From positions 5,766,001-5,830,000 of the forward strand of contig CBDCWO010000006.1 in NCBI GenBank assembly GCA_965223405.1: 64,000 bases of DNA, written 5' to 3'. The notes under the pieces were generated by a model, which saw only the letters and a program-made list of their open reading frames with translations, was not told the origin of the DNA and did not search any database. This document shows positions 47,318 through 55,678 of this stretch, one piece after another (positions within the stretch are counted from its first letter, which is position 1; every line of letters begins with the position of its first letter). The position numbers and the translations under genes were made by a program. Source of the stretch: CBDCWO01 sp965223405 (lineage in GTDB: Bacteria; Bacteroidota; Bacteroidia; Chitinophagales; Saprospiraceae).

Positions 47318-47992
47318 TTACATTTTACCTAAAAATTCGACCGATGTGTCGGAACGCACATTTGCAGCGTTCGCATCATCCGTATCCAGGTGAATTACCA
47401 ATAACCAGTCATCATTTACGCGAATTAATACATTTTCGAATATGGTACTTTTTATTCCTGAGACCTTTACTTTGCAATAATCACCATTCTGTACACCGAA
47501 TCGGGTAGCATCCTTACTGGACATGTGAATATGCCTCGATGCAATAATGGCACATTTTTCCAGATATACAGCACCTGCAGGACCTATCAATGTAAGTGGA
47601 ACCGCATCATCAAGGGTCCCTGAATTAGCCACCGGTGGGTCAATACCCAAATAGATGGCATCTGATAATGACACTTCGACTTGATCATAATCTCTAAGTG
47701 GCCCTAAAATCCTTACAGATTGAATAGCTCTTTGTTTTGGTCCGACTATAGTCAACACATGTTTAGATGCAAACTCTCCAGGCTGATACAACGGTCTCAA
47801 AACTTCAAATTCGGTGTTTTTTCCAAATAATTTTTGAAAAGTGGCCTCGGTAAGATGAATATGGCGGTTGGATACACCAAGCGGAATCATGTTCTTACTT
47901 TGATGTCGCGATGAACCATTGCGATACGTAGCTAAGTTGTTTTTGACCTCCTGAACAATGGTATCAATTAAGGCATCACTTATTTCAATCAT
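47318..47992 (-). CDS. pduL: PduL-type phosphotransacylase with N-terminal encapsulation peptide
   Basis: 224 residues. The first 20 (MIEISDALIDTIVQEVKNNL) are an amphipathic targeting helix. Two PduL domains follow with the zinc-binding motifs SNRHIHLT, SRHIHMS and HLDTDDANA. It transfers the acyl group from CoA to phosphate, recycling CoA within the shell; here lactyl-CoA to lactyl-phosphate. It is the first structural gene, 35 bases after the regulator. Confidence 0.94.
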   Translation of the reverse strand: MIEISDALIDTIVQEVKNNLATYRNGSSRHQSKNMIPLGVSNRHIHLTEATFQKLFGKNTEFEVLRPLYQPGEFASKHVLTIVGPKQRAIQSVRILGPLRDYDQVEVSLSDAIYLGIDPPVANSGTLDDAVPLTLIGPAGAVYLEKCAIIASRHIHMSSKDATRFGVQNGDYCKVKVSGIKSTIFENVLIRVNDDWLLVIHLDTDDANAANVRSDTSVEFLGKM

Positions 47993-48027
47993 TTTGTATA
48001 GTTCTTTAGCTTACTGTAAAATGTCAA

Positions 48028-48810
48028 TTAGCTGGCGATTATGACTTCCACGCCTAATTCACGCATTTTTTCTATTTCTGCAATGGGAGCTGTCTGATCC
48101 GTTATTATTTTCGAGACCTGATCAACTGTGGCATAGCTCTTTATCCCAGATTGGTTAAATTTGCTGCCATCAACCATAATGATTACTTCTTCCGCTTTTT
48201 GTACAATCAGTTTTTTTAAATCAACTTGCTCAAGGTGTTGATCCGTAATTCCCTGATCAATAGAAATTCCCCAAGCACCCAAAAATGCTTTGTGAATTAT
48301 GATCCCTTCGAAAAATTCCAAAGTGGCAGTTCCCGATAAAGAGGCAGTCGCATGCCTGAGATAGCCTCCTGGAAGTAAAATGTTAAAATGCTCATTTCCC
48401 AATAATTCAACCCCGGTCCAGATGCCAAAAGGAATAACCGTTACATACCTCAAATAATCCAGTTTTCTCAAATCTTGACCCATAGCAAAGGCAGTTGTAC
48501 TGGCATCCATTACAATCACTTCATTGGAATTGACCCCTTTAGCAGCGTATGATCCAATTTTCTTTTTAAGCTGAAAATTTAAGTTTTTCCTGATTTGATA
48601 ATCAAACTCATGCTTATGTCTATTTTCAATCAGCCGCGCCCCTCCATGATATCGGATTATTTTTCCATTTTTTTCGAGGACATCCAAGTCGGTCCTTATG
48701 GTAACCTCACTCACATCCATTAGGTTACTCAATTCTTTGACCGACATTGATTCTCTACTGGCTATGAATTCAATTATTTTTTGTTTTCTACTGCTTAGGA
48801 GCTCTTTCAT
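48028..48810 (-). CDS. DeoR family transcriptional regulator of the microcompartment operon
   Basis: 260 residues from the Met of MKELLSSRKQKII; the 14 extra upstream codons run into the promoter. The N-terminal winged helix has MSVKELSNLMDVSEVTIRTD and the family GKIIRYHGGARL. The C-terminal DeoR sensor domain has VIVMDASTTAFAMG and MVDGSKFNQSG, which binds phosphorylated sugars in this family. As first gene of the operon it probably represses it and releases on fuculose-1-phosphate or a similar intermediate (inference). Confidence 0.9.
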   Translation of the reverse strand: MKELLSSRKQKIIEFIASRESMSVKELSNLMDVSEVTIRTDLDVLEKNGKIIRYHGGARLIENRHKHEFDYQIRKNLNFQLKKKIGSYAAKGVNSNEVIVMDASTTAFAMGQDLRKLDYLRYVTVIPFGIWTGVELLGNEHFNILLPGGYLRHATASLSGTATLEFFEGIIIHKAFLGAWGISIDQGITDQHLEQVDLKKLIVQKAEEVIIMVDGSKFNQSGIKSYATVDQVSKIITDQTAPIAEIEKMRELGVEVIIAS

Positions 48811-48832
48811 CAAGATGAATTTCGAAACATTG

Positions 48833-48840
48833 CAAAAATA
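48833..48840 (-). promoter_or_regulatory. Bacteroidota -7 element of the microcompartment operon
   Basis: TATTTTTG on the coding strand matches TAnnTTTG, 23 bases before the regulator ATG. It predicts a start near 48826. Confidence 0.5.
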
Positions 48841-48846
48841 TACTAT

Positions 48847-48886
48847 TTTCATTTACTTTCATAATATTTACGAATATTTTTGATTC
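48847..48886. promoter_or_regulatory. Candidate DeoR operator: four 10-bp phased TTT repeats
   Basis: On the plus strand TTTCATTTAC, TTTCATAATA, TTTACGAATA and TTTTTGATTC follow one another with exact 10-bp spacing, just upstream of the -7 element where a repressor would block polymerase. DeoR-family operators such as AgaR are built from direct TTTC-type repeats. AT-rich background makes some matching expected by chance. Confidence 0.4.
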
Positions 48887-49270
48887 ATTGAATATATAAT
48901 TTCTATTTTCTGTAGTTTATTAACATAATTGCGAATGATTAACCAAATTTTATTTATGAAGTAAACCAACCATTTAGAGTTGCGCCAAGCCCATCTTGCT
49001 TCAAATAACTAAGATCCAGAATGATATTTCTTATTTATATCAGTACCTGGGCTTAACGGGGGCTTAAAATGGATCATTTCCAATCGTTTTGGGTTACACT
49101 TCTGTTAATGAGGATTAACTTGTTTTGCCCGTATGCTTTGCGATTCTACCTCTTAATCACTAAATTCAAATATCTTTCATTTGATGATGAAAATAATTGA
49201 CGAAATACCCTATGATGAGGCTTTCATCTGTGTTTCTTGTAAGGTATAAAAGACTAAATCTGGCCAATCC
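48887..49270. other. Intergenic region between divergent regulator and GH95-like gene
   Basis: 384 bases without a recognisable gene, RNA or repeat. No TAnnTTTG element was found near the GH95-like start. Confidence 0.4.
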
Positions 49271-51571
49271 ATGGATATCATTAAAGTGCTGTTGATTTTA
49301 TTTTTTTTGCAAAGTGCATGTATTCCTAGACCAAATCAGACCATCCGCCTGAATCCCGATGATAACGATTTGGTTTTTACTGAACTGGCTACTACCTGGG
49401 ATGAAGGGGTTCCAATTGGCAATGGATTAATCGGAGGATTAATTTGGATGAAGAATGATCAACTTAGGATATCCATTGATCGTTCGGATTTATGGGATTT
49501 ACGACCTTCACCCACCTATCAGGATCCCGATCTTAGTTATCAATGGCTGGCAGAACATAGGAGGAATGATACTTACGATGAAGTTCTGGAAAAAATGGCA
49601 TCCTATGCATCTACTCGATATGCACCGACCAAGTTGCCGGGCGGGGCTCTGGAATTTAATATTGCCACTTTGGGTGATTGTGAGCAAATCCGTTTATATC
49701 TAAAAAACGCTCTCTGTGAGATAACATGGAGGAACCAAGGTAAAATGGAGATTTTTACCCATGCGATACATCCGGTTGGGTGGTTCAGAATACATGCTGA
49801 TCCGGGCGGTATTCTGCCCACGTTAAAGCCTCCCGAATATGAAGCTGAAAGGGAAATCAATGAGAAAAGAGGGGCTGGTATAGGATATGATATTCTCTAT
49901 CTAAATTATGACCAAGGTGAAATAACGACCACCGGCAATGGTAGTTCCTATCACCAAAAATGCTGGGGTGATTACCATTACGATGTTGCAGTATCATGGA
50001 TTGAATATAACGGAATGACTGAAGGTACGTGGAGCATAACCAGTAAATCAAGTAAAAGAACCGCGCAACAAGAAGTTTCCGAAGCAATGAAACGTGGATT
50101 TAAAGCAGACTATTTAACCCACATGGATTGGTGGGAGGACTTCTGGATGCAGTCGGACATATCAATTCCTGATAGTATATTGGAGAGGCAATGGTACAAT
50201 GAAATTTATAAAATCGGTGCAGCGTCCAGAGCAAATACCCCTCCGATTACCTTGCAGGCTGTATGGACGGCAGATGATGGAACAAGGTTACCACCATGGA
50301 AAGGAGATTATCATCATGATCTCAATACCCAATTGAGTTACTGGCCATTTTATAGCAGTAATAAATTGGAATATGGACAAGGATTTGTGGATTGGCTATG
50401 GTCATTAGTTCCGGAAAATATGCATTTTACCAAAAAATATTTCGGAGTTGAAGGGTTGAATGTACCGGGAATGACCACTGTCGAGGGAAAGCCAATGGGA
50501 GGATGGTTACAGTATGCTTTGTCTCCAACAACATCGGGCTGGCTGGCTCACCACTTTTATTTGCACTGGAAATATTCAGGAGATCAGAAATTCTTGGCGG
50601 ATAAGGCATTCCCATATTTCAAGAATATTATCAAGTTTTATGAGCAAATTTCAATCAAAGATAAAGCCGGAAAACGAAGTTTGCCTATAAGTTCGAGTCC
50701 AGAGATATTCAATAACAGCAAGGAGGCCTGGTTTACAGAAATAACCAATTATGACCTGGCCATTATTCGCTTTGTTTATGCTGCGGCTGCTGAAATGGCA
50801 AGGACACTTAATAAGAAGGAAGAGGTTGAACACTATGATAAAGTAAAATCCGAATGGCCGGATTTTGACTTGGATGAAGACAATTCTCTCACTTTGGCCC
50901 CTAATTTTCCTTATACCAATTCGCATAGACATTTTTCACATTTAATGGCTTTTCATCCTTTCGGATTAATTGACTGGAGCCATGGGGAAAGCGATAGAGA
51001 AATTATCAAAGCCACAATTAAAAGGTTAGATGAAGTTGGTCCGGATTATTGGTGTGGGTACTCATATAGCTGGCTAGGTAATCTAAAAGCTCGGGCTATG
51101 GACGGCCAAGGAGCTGCGGAAGCACTCCTTACATTTGCTAAATATTTTTGCTTACCAAACACTTTCCATGTCAATGGTGATCAATCCAAGAGCGGAAAAT
51201 CAAAATTTACCTATCGACCCTTTACACTGGAAGGGAATTTTGCTTTTGCTGCAGGTATCAACGAAATGCTGATTCAAAGCCATACCGGCATTGTAAATAT
51301 TTTTCCCGCTATTCCTGCCAATTGGCTAGACGTTTCCTTTCAGAATTTAAGGACTGTTGGTGCTTTTCTGGTTTCTGCTGAAATGAAGGATGGTAAAGTG
51401 ATTCATGTAAAGATACATTCGGAACTTGGAGGTAAAATTAGAATAGCGAATCCATTTTCTAATGGCAAATATGATCACTCCAGTAAACTCTTATTAACTG
51501 AAGTCAATGGCGTAATTGAGATTAGTACACAAAAAGGGCAAAATATTGTGCTTACAAGTTTACCTTTCTGA
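49271..51571 (+). CDS. GH95-like glycoside hydrolase lipoprotein (possible alpha-L-fucosidase)
   Basis: 766 residues with a short hydrophobic N-terminus ending LQSAC. An N-terminal beta domain (WDEGVPIGNGLIGGLIWM) and an (alpha/alpha)6 barrel match the GH95 pattern: PPWKGDYHHDLNTQLSYWP, SSSPEIF, HRHFSHLMAFHPFG and LEGNFAFAAGINEMLIQSH, then a C-terminal beta domain. The proposed general acid Glu478 is present, but by eye the first of the two family Asn residues is Asp350 and the Asp of the usual DGNFG is Glu654, so specificity may differ. Its position beside the fucose genes suggests it releases fucose from glycans outside or at the outer membrane. Confidence 0.7.
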   Translation: MDIIKVLLILFFLQSACIPRPNQTIRLNPDDNDLVFTELATTWDEGVPIGNGLIGGLIWMKNDQLRISIDRSDLWDLRPSPTYQDPDLSYQWLAEHRRNDTYDEVLEKMASYASTRYAPTKLPGGALEFNIATLGDCEQIRLYLKNALCEITWRNQGKMEIFTHAIHPVGWFRIHADPGGILPTLKPPEYEAEREINEKRGAGIGYDILYLNYDQGEITTTGNGSSYHQKCWGDYHYDVAVSWIEYNGMTEGTWSITSKSSKRTAQQEVSEAMKRGFKADYLTHMDWWEDFWMQSDISIPDSILERQWYNEIYKIGAASRANTPPITLQAVWTADDGTRLPPWKGDYHHDLNTQLSYWPFYSSNKLEYGQGFVDWLWSLVPENMHFTKKYFGVEGLNVPGMTTVEGKPMGGWLQYALSPTTSGWLAHHFYLHWKYSGDQKFLADKAFPYFKNIIKFYEQISIKDKAGKRSLPISSSPEIFNNSKEAWFTEITNYDLAIIRFVYAAAAEMARTLNKKEEVEHYDKVKSEWPDFDLDEDNSLTLAPNFPYTNSHRHFSHLMAFHPFGLIDWSHGESDREIIKATIKRLDEVGPDYWCGYSYSWLGNLKARAMDGQGAAEALLTFAKYFCLPNTFHVNGDQSKSGKSKFTYRPFTLEGNFAFAAGINEMLIQSHTGIVNIFPAIPANWLDVSFQNLRTVGAFLVSAEMKDGKVIHVKIHSELGGKIRIANPFSNGKYDHSSKLLLTEVNGVIEISTQKGQNIVLTSLPF

Positions 51572-51716
51572 TTCTTTCCGAATTATAGAAGTTTTCTTGC
51601 CAGCTTATCCTGGTTGGAGCAGAAATCCACTAATACAATTTCGGCATCTGATAACTAAAGCTTTCGTCGGATAAAAAGGAACCCGACGTCGCTAAAGCTT
51701 CGTCGGATAAATCGAA

Positions 51717-52007
51717 TCATACATAATGCCTTTTGGAAAAAGCTCTTCCCGATCCTGTTTTGAGATATTTTTCAAATACTGTCGCTTTCCATTCATCATC
51801 AAATACGGTATAAACGATTCATTCTACAGGAAGCCTAGATGAAGTATAAGAAACTTGTTTAGTATTATGTCTTTTTAATCTATCTTCCATATTGCTGGTT
51901 TTACCCACATAGAAAGTTCCATCCTTACATCTCAGAATATAAACTGATCATTTGAATAACTTTAGCGGACCTCGTCCGCCGTAGCCCGACGCCACTAGCC
52001 ATATCAT
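51717..52007 (-). pseudogene. Broken copy of GIY-YIG nuclease gene
   Basis: About 543 bases before the intact copy and nearly identical to it. The frame has a TGA at 51948-51950 (Trp in the intact copy, next to SVYILRC) and another TGA at 51819-51821 (Leu in the intact copy). The rest of the GIY-YIG sequence is still readable (DGTFYVGK). Confidence 0.8.
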
Positions 52008-52043
52008 TGGTAGTATCTTGAGTTTTAAGTAATAAAAAGTCCA

Positions 52044-52250
52044 ACTTCGCTAAAGCTTCGTCGGATAAAAAGGGAACCCGAGTCGCTACCCGACTTCGCT
52101 AAAGCTTCGTCGGATAAAAAGGGAACCCGACTTCGCTACCCGACTTCGCTAAAGCTTCGTCGGATAAAAAGGGAACCCGGCTTCGCTACCCGACTTCGCT
52201 AAAGCTTCGTCGGATAAAAAGGAACCCAACGTCGCTATAGTTTCGTCGGA
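52044..52250. repeat. Tandem array of about four 50-bp units
   Basis: Units begin with ACTTCGCTAAAGCTTCGTCG at 52044, 52093, 52143 and 52193 (spacings 49, 50 and 50) and contain ATAAAAAGGGAACCCG. Partial copies flank the first nuclease copy at about 51660-51715. Self-complementary pieces (CGACGAAG / CTTCGTCG) allow hairpins. There are no unique spacers, so it is not a CRISPR array. Confidence 0.9.
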
Positions 52251-52259
52251 TAAATCGAA

Positions 52260-52550
52260 TCATACATAATGCCTTTTGGAAAAAGCTCTTCCCGATCCTG
52301 ATTTGAGATATTTTTCAAATACTGTCGCTTTCCATTCATCATCAAATACGGTATAAACGATTAGTTCTACAGGAAGCCTAGATGAAGTATAAGAAACTTG
52401 TTTAGTATTATGTCTTTTTAACCTATCTTCCAGATTTCTGGTTTTACCCACATAGAAAGTTCCATCCTTACATCTCAGTATATAAACTGACCATTTGAAT
52501 AACTTTAGCGGACCTCGTCCGCCGTAGCCGGACGCTTCTAGTGATTTCAT
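52260..52550 (-). CDS. GIY-YIG nuclease family protein
   Basis: 96 residues. The GIY-YIG core reads VYILRCKDGTFYVGKTRNLEDRLKRH, with the later catalytic-type Glu in TVFEKYLKSGSGR. Single-domain GIY-YIG proteins of this size are common in Bacteroidota and their role is unknown; some resemble the UvrC N-terminal domain or homing enzymes. Intact copy of a duplicated pair and bounded by the same repeat sequences as its broken twin. Confidence 0.85.
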   Translation of the reverse strand: MKSLEASGYGGRGPLKLFKWSVYILRCKDGTFYVGKTRNLEDRLKRHNTKQVSYTSSRLPVELIVYTVFDDEWKATVFEKYLKSGSGRAFSKRHYV

Positions 52551-52618
52551 TGGTAGTATCTTAAGCTCAAGTATTAAAATAAAAAGCCCAACGTCGCTAC
52601 AGTTTCGTCGGGCGGAGG

Positions 52619-52634
52619 CGGAGGAGGAGGGATT
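52619..52634. repeat. 16-bp copy of the tRNA-Ser 3' end
   Basis: CGGAGGAGGAGGGATT here equals bases 52783-52798, the 3' end of the tRNA-Ser gene, in direct orientation. This looks like an attachment-site remnant or a repeat end that copied the tRNA terminus. Confidence 0.6.
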
Positions 52635-52677
52635 GACTTCGTCGATCCTAAGTGGGGAAGTTTTGCATCCATTTATG

Positions 52678-52699
52678 ACAGCCTGCGGCTGTTTTTTTT
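52678..52699 (+). terminator. Hairpin with T-run (plus strand)
   Basis: ACAGCC / GGCTGT stem with TGC loop followed by a run of Ts. No plus-strand gene lies directly upstream, so its role is uncertain. A second perfect 10-bp stem without T-run follows (GCAAAATGCC 52705-52714 / 52729-52738). Confidence 0.45.
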
Positions 52700-52742
52700 A
52701 TTTCGCAAAATGCCGACAAGCAAGTTTGGGCATTTTGCCAAA

Positions 52743-52770
52743 ATAAAAAAAGCCACGCTAACGCGTGGCT
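52743..52770 (-). terminator. Rho-independent terminator of tRNA-Ser
   Basis: On the minus strand AGCCACGC-GTTA-GCGTGGCT is followed directly by a T-run, about 12 bases after the tRNA-Ser 3' end. Confidence 0.85.
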
Positions 52771-52782
52771 GCCATTATGGTG

Positions 52783-52870
52783 CGGAGGAGGAGGGATTCG
52801 AACCCCCGGTAGGCTTACACCTACGCCGGTTTTCAAGACCGGTGCATTCAACCAGCTCTGCCACTCCTCC
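52783..52870 (-). tRNA. tRNA-Ser (anticodon TGA)
   Basis: 88 nt. Acceptor stem GGAGGAG / CTCCTCC with discriminator G; D arm TGGCAGAGCTGGTTGAATGC; anticodon stem ACCGGT... with loop CTTGAAA, anticodon TGA at 52835-52833; long variable arm GTAGGTGTAAGCCTAC typical of class II tRNAs; T arm GGGGGTTCGAATCCC. The CCA end is not directly encoded after the discriminator. Confidence 0.97.
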
Positions 52871-52875
52871 AAATT

Positions 52876-52952
52876 GGGTGTGAGTGTGGGTGTGAGTGTG
52901 GGTGTGGGTGTGAGTGTGGGTGTGAGTGTGGGTGTGGGTGTGAGTGTGGGTG
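52876..52952. repeat. GT-rich minisatellite with 30-bp higher-order unit
   Basis: GGGTGTGAGTGT, GGGTGTGAGTGT, GGGTGT repeat as a 30-bp unit about 2.5 times, starting five bases upstream of the tRNA-Ser 5' end (on the minus strand this lies in its promoter region). Likely length-variable. Confidence 0.9.
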
Positions 52953-53088
52953 CAAATGTAAATATAATTCAGATTATGAAAAATCTATTTGGAAAATAAA
53001 TTACAGGATTACTTGGACATTTGCGGACAAGGCTTAAGTTAGCCTCATCCTGGGGGTATTGGTATGTATTTTTAAAAGAGTAGTCTGT

Positions 53089-55659
53089 TTAGCCACACTC
53101 GGTATGACCACAACTCTTGCAGATCAGGCATCCTTCCTTGTACATCAATCCATCATGATCGCCACAGGAAGCACATTTGGCATTTGTAGTAGTTCCATCA
53201 GGAACATATCTTTTCAAAGCTCGAGCTACTCCATTTTTCCAGGTGTTGATATGTTCTTGATCAACGGTAAGTTCTTGCACCATTTCAACAACTTTGTGGA
53301 TCGGCATACTGTGCCTTAATACACTTGATATCAATTTGGCATAATTCCAAAACTCTTTATCAAAGCTTCGGGATAATCCTTCCATAGTTACCCGGTATCC
53401 TTCCCGATCCCGAAATTGGAAATCATATCTTTTTTCCCTGGTATCCGGATCTACTTCTCGTATTATCCATCCGTTTTCTACATAATTTGGGAGGTCAAAT
53501 GTATCTTCTGCCTTTCCGGTAAATATCTCATAAGGCTTACCATTAATCAGTCCGACAAAGGCAATCCATTTTTCACGATCATTTCGGAATCGGATTAGCG
53601 AAGCTTCAATTTTTTTAGGTCGAGAACTAGGAAATTCTTTGTCCTTTGGTTCCTTTTCTTTTTTCTTGGAATCCGATACTAAAACACCTGAGCGAGAACC
53701 ATCGCGATAGATGGTACATCCTTTGCAGCCTTCTTCCCAAGCTGTTTTATAAATATCCTTGACTACTTCAACGGAAGTATTCGCAGGTACATTCACGGTC
53801 ACACTGATGGAATGATCTACCCATTTCTGGATCTGTCCCTGCATTTTTACTTTTTGTACCCAATCGATGTCGTTGGCCGTGGCTTTGTGATATGGTGATT
53901 TGGAAATGAGAATTTTCAACTCTTTGTCATTCATATTTTTGACCTCATCGAGATCCATACCATGCGCTTCCAACCAATCCGCAAATTTGTGATGAAATAC
54001 GTTGTATTCCTCCCATGAGTCTCCAACTTCATCGACGAACGTGACATTGACATTTTTGTCATTTGGATTTACTTTACGACGACGTTTGTAAGAGACCAGA
54101 AATGCCGGCTCGATCCCCGAAGAAGTCTGAGTCATCATGCTGGTAGTTCCGGTAGGAGCAATCGTCAGTAATGCAATGTTTCTCCTACCATGATTTTTCA
54201 TTTCTTCAAACAAGGTATTGTCTTCTTTCTCCAGTCTTTTTATAAAAGGATTTTCCAATTCACGATCGATATCAAAGATCTCAAATGCCCCTCTTTCTTT
54301 GGCAAGGTTTACCGATCCGCGATAGACATTCAGAGCCAACAATTTATGTACGCTATTACTAAAAGCGATAGCATCTTCTGATCCGTATTGAAGGCCCATT
54401 GCCGCCAACATATCACCTTCGGCTGTGATTCCAATTCCAGCACGACGACCTTCAATACAGGTTTTCTTAATTTTTAACCACAGTTGTTTTTCGACACCTT
54501 TAATATCATTGGGTTCCGGATCCGAATCAATTTTTTCAATTATTTTATCGATTTTTTCGATTTCGATATCAATAATATCATCCATGATCCGCTGTGCTAT
54601 TTCCGCATGTTTTTTGAAAAGCTTAAAATTAAACTTGGCTTTTTTAGTAAATGGATTTTCGACATAGCTGTATAAATTTACCGCTAGGAGCCGACAGCTA
54701 TCATAGGGACATAAAGGAATTTCTCCGCAAGGATTGGTGGATACTGTTTTATAGCCTAAGTCAGAATAACAATCCGGAATGGACTCTTTAATAATCGTAT
54801 CCCAAAATAAGACACCAGGTTCGGCTGACTTCCAGGCGTTGTAAATAATTTTATTCCAGAGTTTATTCGCATCAATCGATTTAACAAAACTCGGATTTTT
54901 ACTATCGATAGGAAATTGTTGGATAAAGGGCTCTTTATTAATAACGGCCTCCATAAAATCATCTGTGATTCTGACTGACACATTAGCACCAGTTACTTTA
55001 CCGGTCTCCATTTTAGCGTCAATAAAATCCTCAGCATCAGGATGTTTTACGGAGAGGGATAACATAAGAGCGCCTCTTCTCCCGTCTTGGGCAACCTCTC
55101 GGGTGCTGTTTGAATAGCGTTCCATAAACATGGTCAGTCCGGTAGATGTCAATGCAGAATTTTTTACAGCGCTACCTTTGGGCCTGACATGGGATAAATC
55201 ATGTCCTACCCCACCCCTTCTTTTCATCAATTGGACTTGCTCCTGATCCGTACGCATTATTCCCCCATATGAATCAGCCGTATTGCCGATTACAAAGCAA
55301 TTGGAAAGTGAAGATATCTGATATGGATTTCCGATTCCTGCCATCGGGCTACCTTGAGGGACTATGTACTTAAAATTCTTAAGCACTTCATAAATCTCCT
55401 GAGCCTGCATGGGATTTTTATACTTCAGTTCAATCCTTGCTATTTCATTGGAGATTCGCCAATGCATCTCATCGGGTGTTTTCTCATAAATATTTCCATC
55501 AGAGTCTTTTAAAGCATACTTGTTGACCCATACTTGAGCTGCTAGCTCATCCCCTTTAAAATAAATTGTAGCAGCCTCAACAGCTTCTTGAAATGAATAA
55601 ATTTTTGGTGTGGATTTAGTTTTCATTTCTTTTTTCGGATCGGCAATTGCTACATTCAT
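53089..55659 (-). CDS. nrdJ: Adenosylcobalamin-dependent ribonucleotide reductase (class II)
   Basis: 856 residues. Reduces ribonucleotides to deoxyribonucleotides using a B12-generated thiyl radical, independent of oxygen. Visible are the redox Cys in SLSNCFVIGN, the active-site loop NPCGEIPLCPYDSCRL, the phosphate loop TIAPTGTTSMM, and a C-terminal Cys-rich tail (CASCGDHDGLMY, CKSCGHTEC) that relays electrons and binds zinc. No cobalamin riboswitch pattern was recognised upstream; a palindrome and -7 element were. Confidence 0.95.
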   Translation of the reverse strand: MNVAIADPKKEMKTKSTPKIYSFQEAVEAATIYFKGDELAAQVWVNKYALKDSDGNIYEKTPDEMHWRISNEIARIELKYKNPMQAQEIYEVLKNFKYIVPQGSPMAGIGNPYQISSLSNCFVIGNTADSYGGIMRTDQEQVQLMKRRGGVGHDLSHVRPKGSAVKNSALTSTGLTMFMERYSNSTREVAQDGRRGALMLSLSVKHPDAEDFIDAKMETGKVTGANVSVRITDDFMEAVINKEPFIQQFPIDSKNPSFVKSIDANKLWNKIIYNAWKSAEPGVLFWDTIIKESIPDCYSDLGYKTVSTNPCGEIPLCPYDSCRLLAVNLYSYVENPFTKKAKFNFKLFKKHAEIAQRIMDDIIDIEIEKIDKIIEKIDSDPEPNDIKGVEKQLWLKIKKTCIEGRRAGIGITAEGDMLAAMGLQYGSEDAIAFSNSVHKLLALNVYRGSVNLAKERGAFEIFDIDRELENPFIKRLEKEDNTLFEEMKNHGRRNIALLTIAPTGTTSMMTQTSSGIEPAFLVSYKRRRKVNPNDKNVNVTFVDEVGDSWEEYNVFHHKFADWLEAHGMDLDEVKNMNDKELKILISKSPYHKATANDIDWVQKVKMQGQIQKWVDHSISVTVNVPANTSVEVVKDIYKTAWEEGCKGCTIYRDGSRSGVLVSDSKKKEKEPKDKEFPSSRPKKIEASLIRFRNDREKWIAFVGLINGKPYEIFTGKAEDTFDLPNYVENGWIIREVDPDTREKRYDFQFRDREGYRVTMEGLSRSFDKEFWNYAKLISSVLRHSMPIHKVVEMVQELTVDQEHINTWKNGVARALKRYVPDGTTTNAKCASCGDHDGLMYKEGCLICKSCGHTECG

Positions 55660-55678
55660 GGTGTTGAGTTTTCTTTAT

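Noticed and set aside
39568..48810. Propanediol (Pdu) or ethanolamine (Eut) utilisation compartment
   Set aside because: No diol dehydratase, glycyl-radical enzyme or ethanolamine lyase; the aldolase and fucI point to fucose.
52044..52250. CRISPR array
   Set aside because: The 50-bp units are contiguous with no unique spacers and no cas genes nearby.
52648..52872. 74-codon ORF on the minus strand
   Set aside because: It runs through the tRNA-Ser gene and its terminator; the residues are the translated tRNA.
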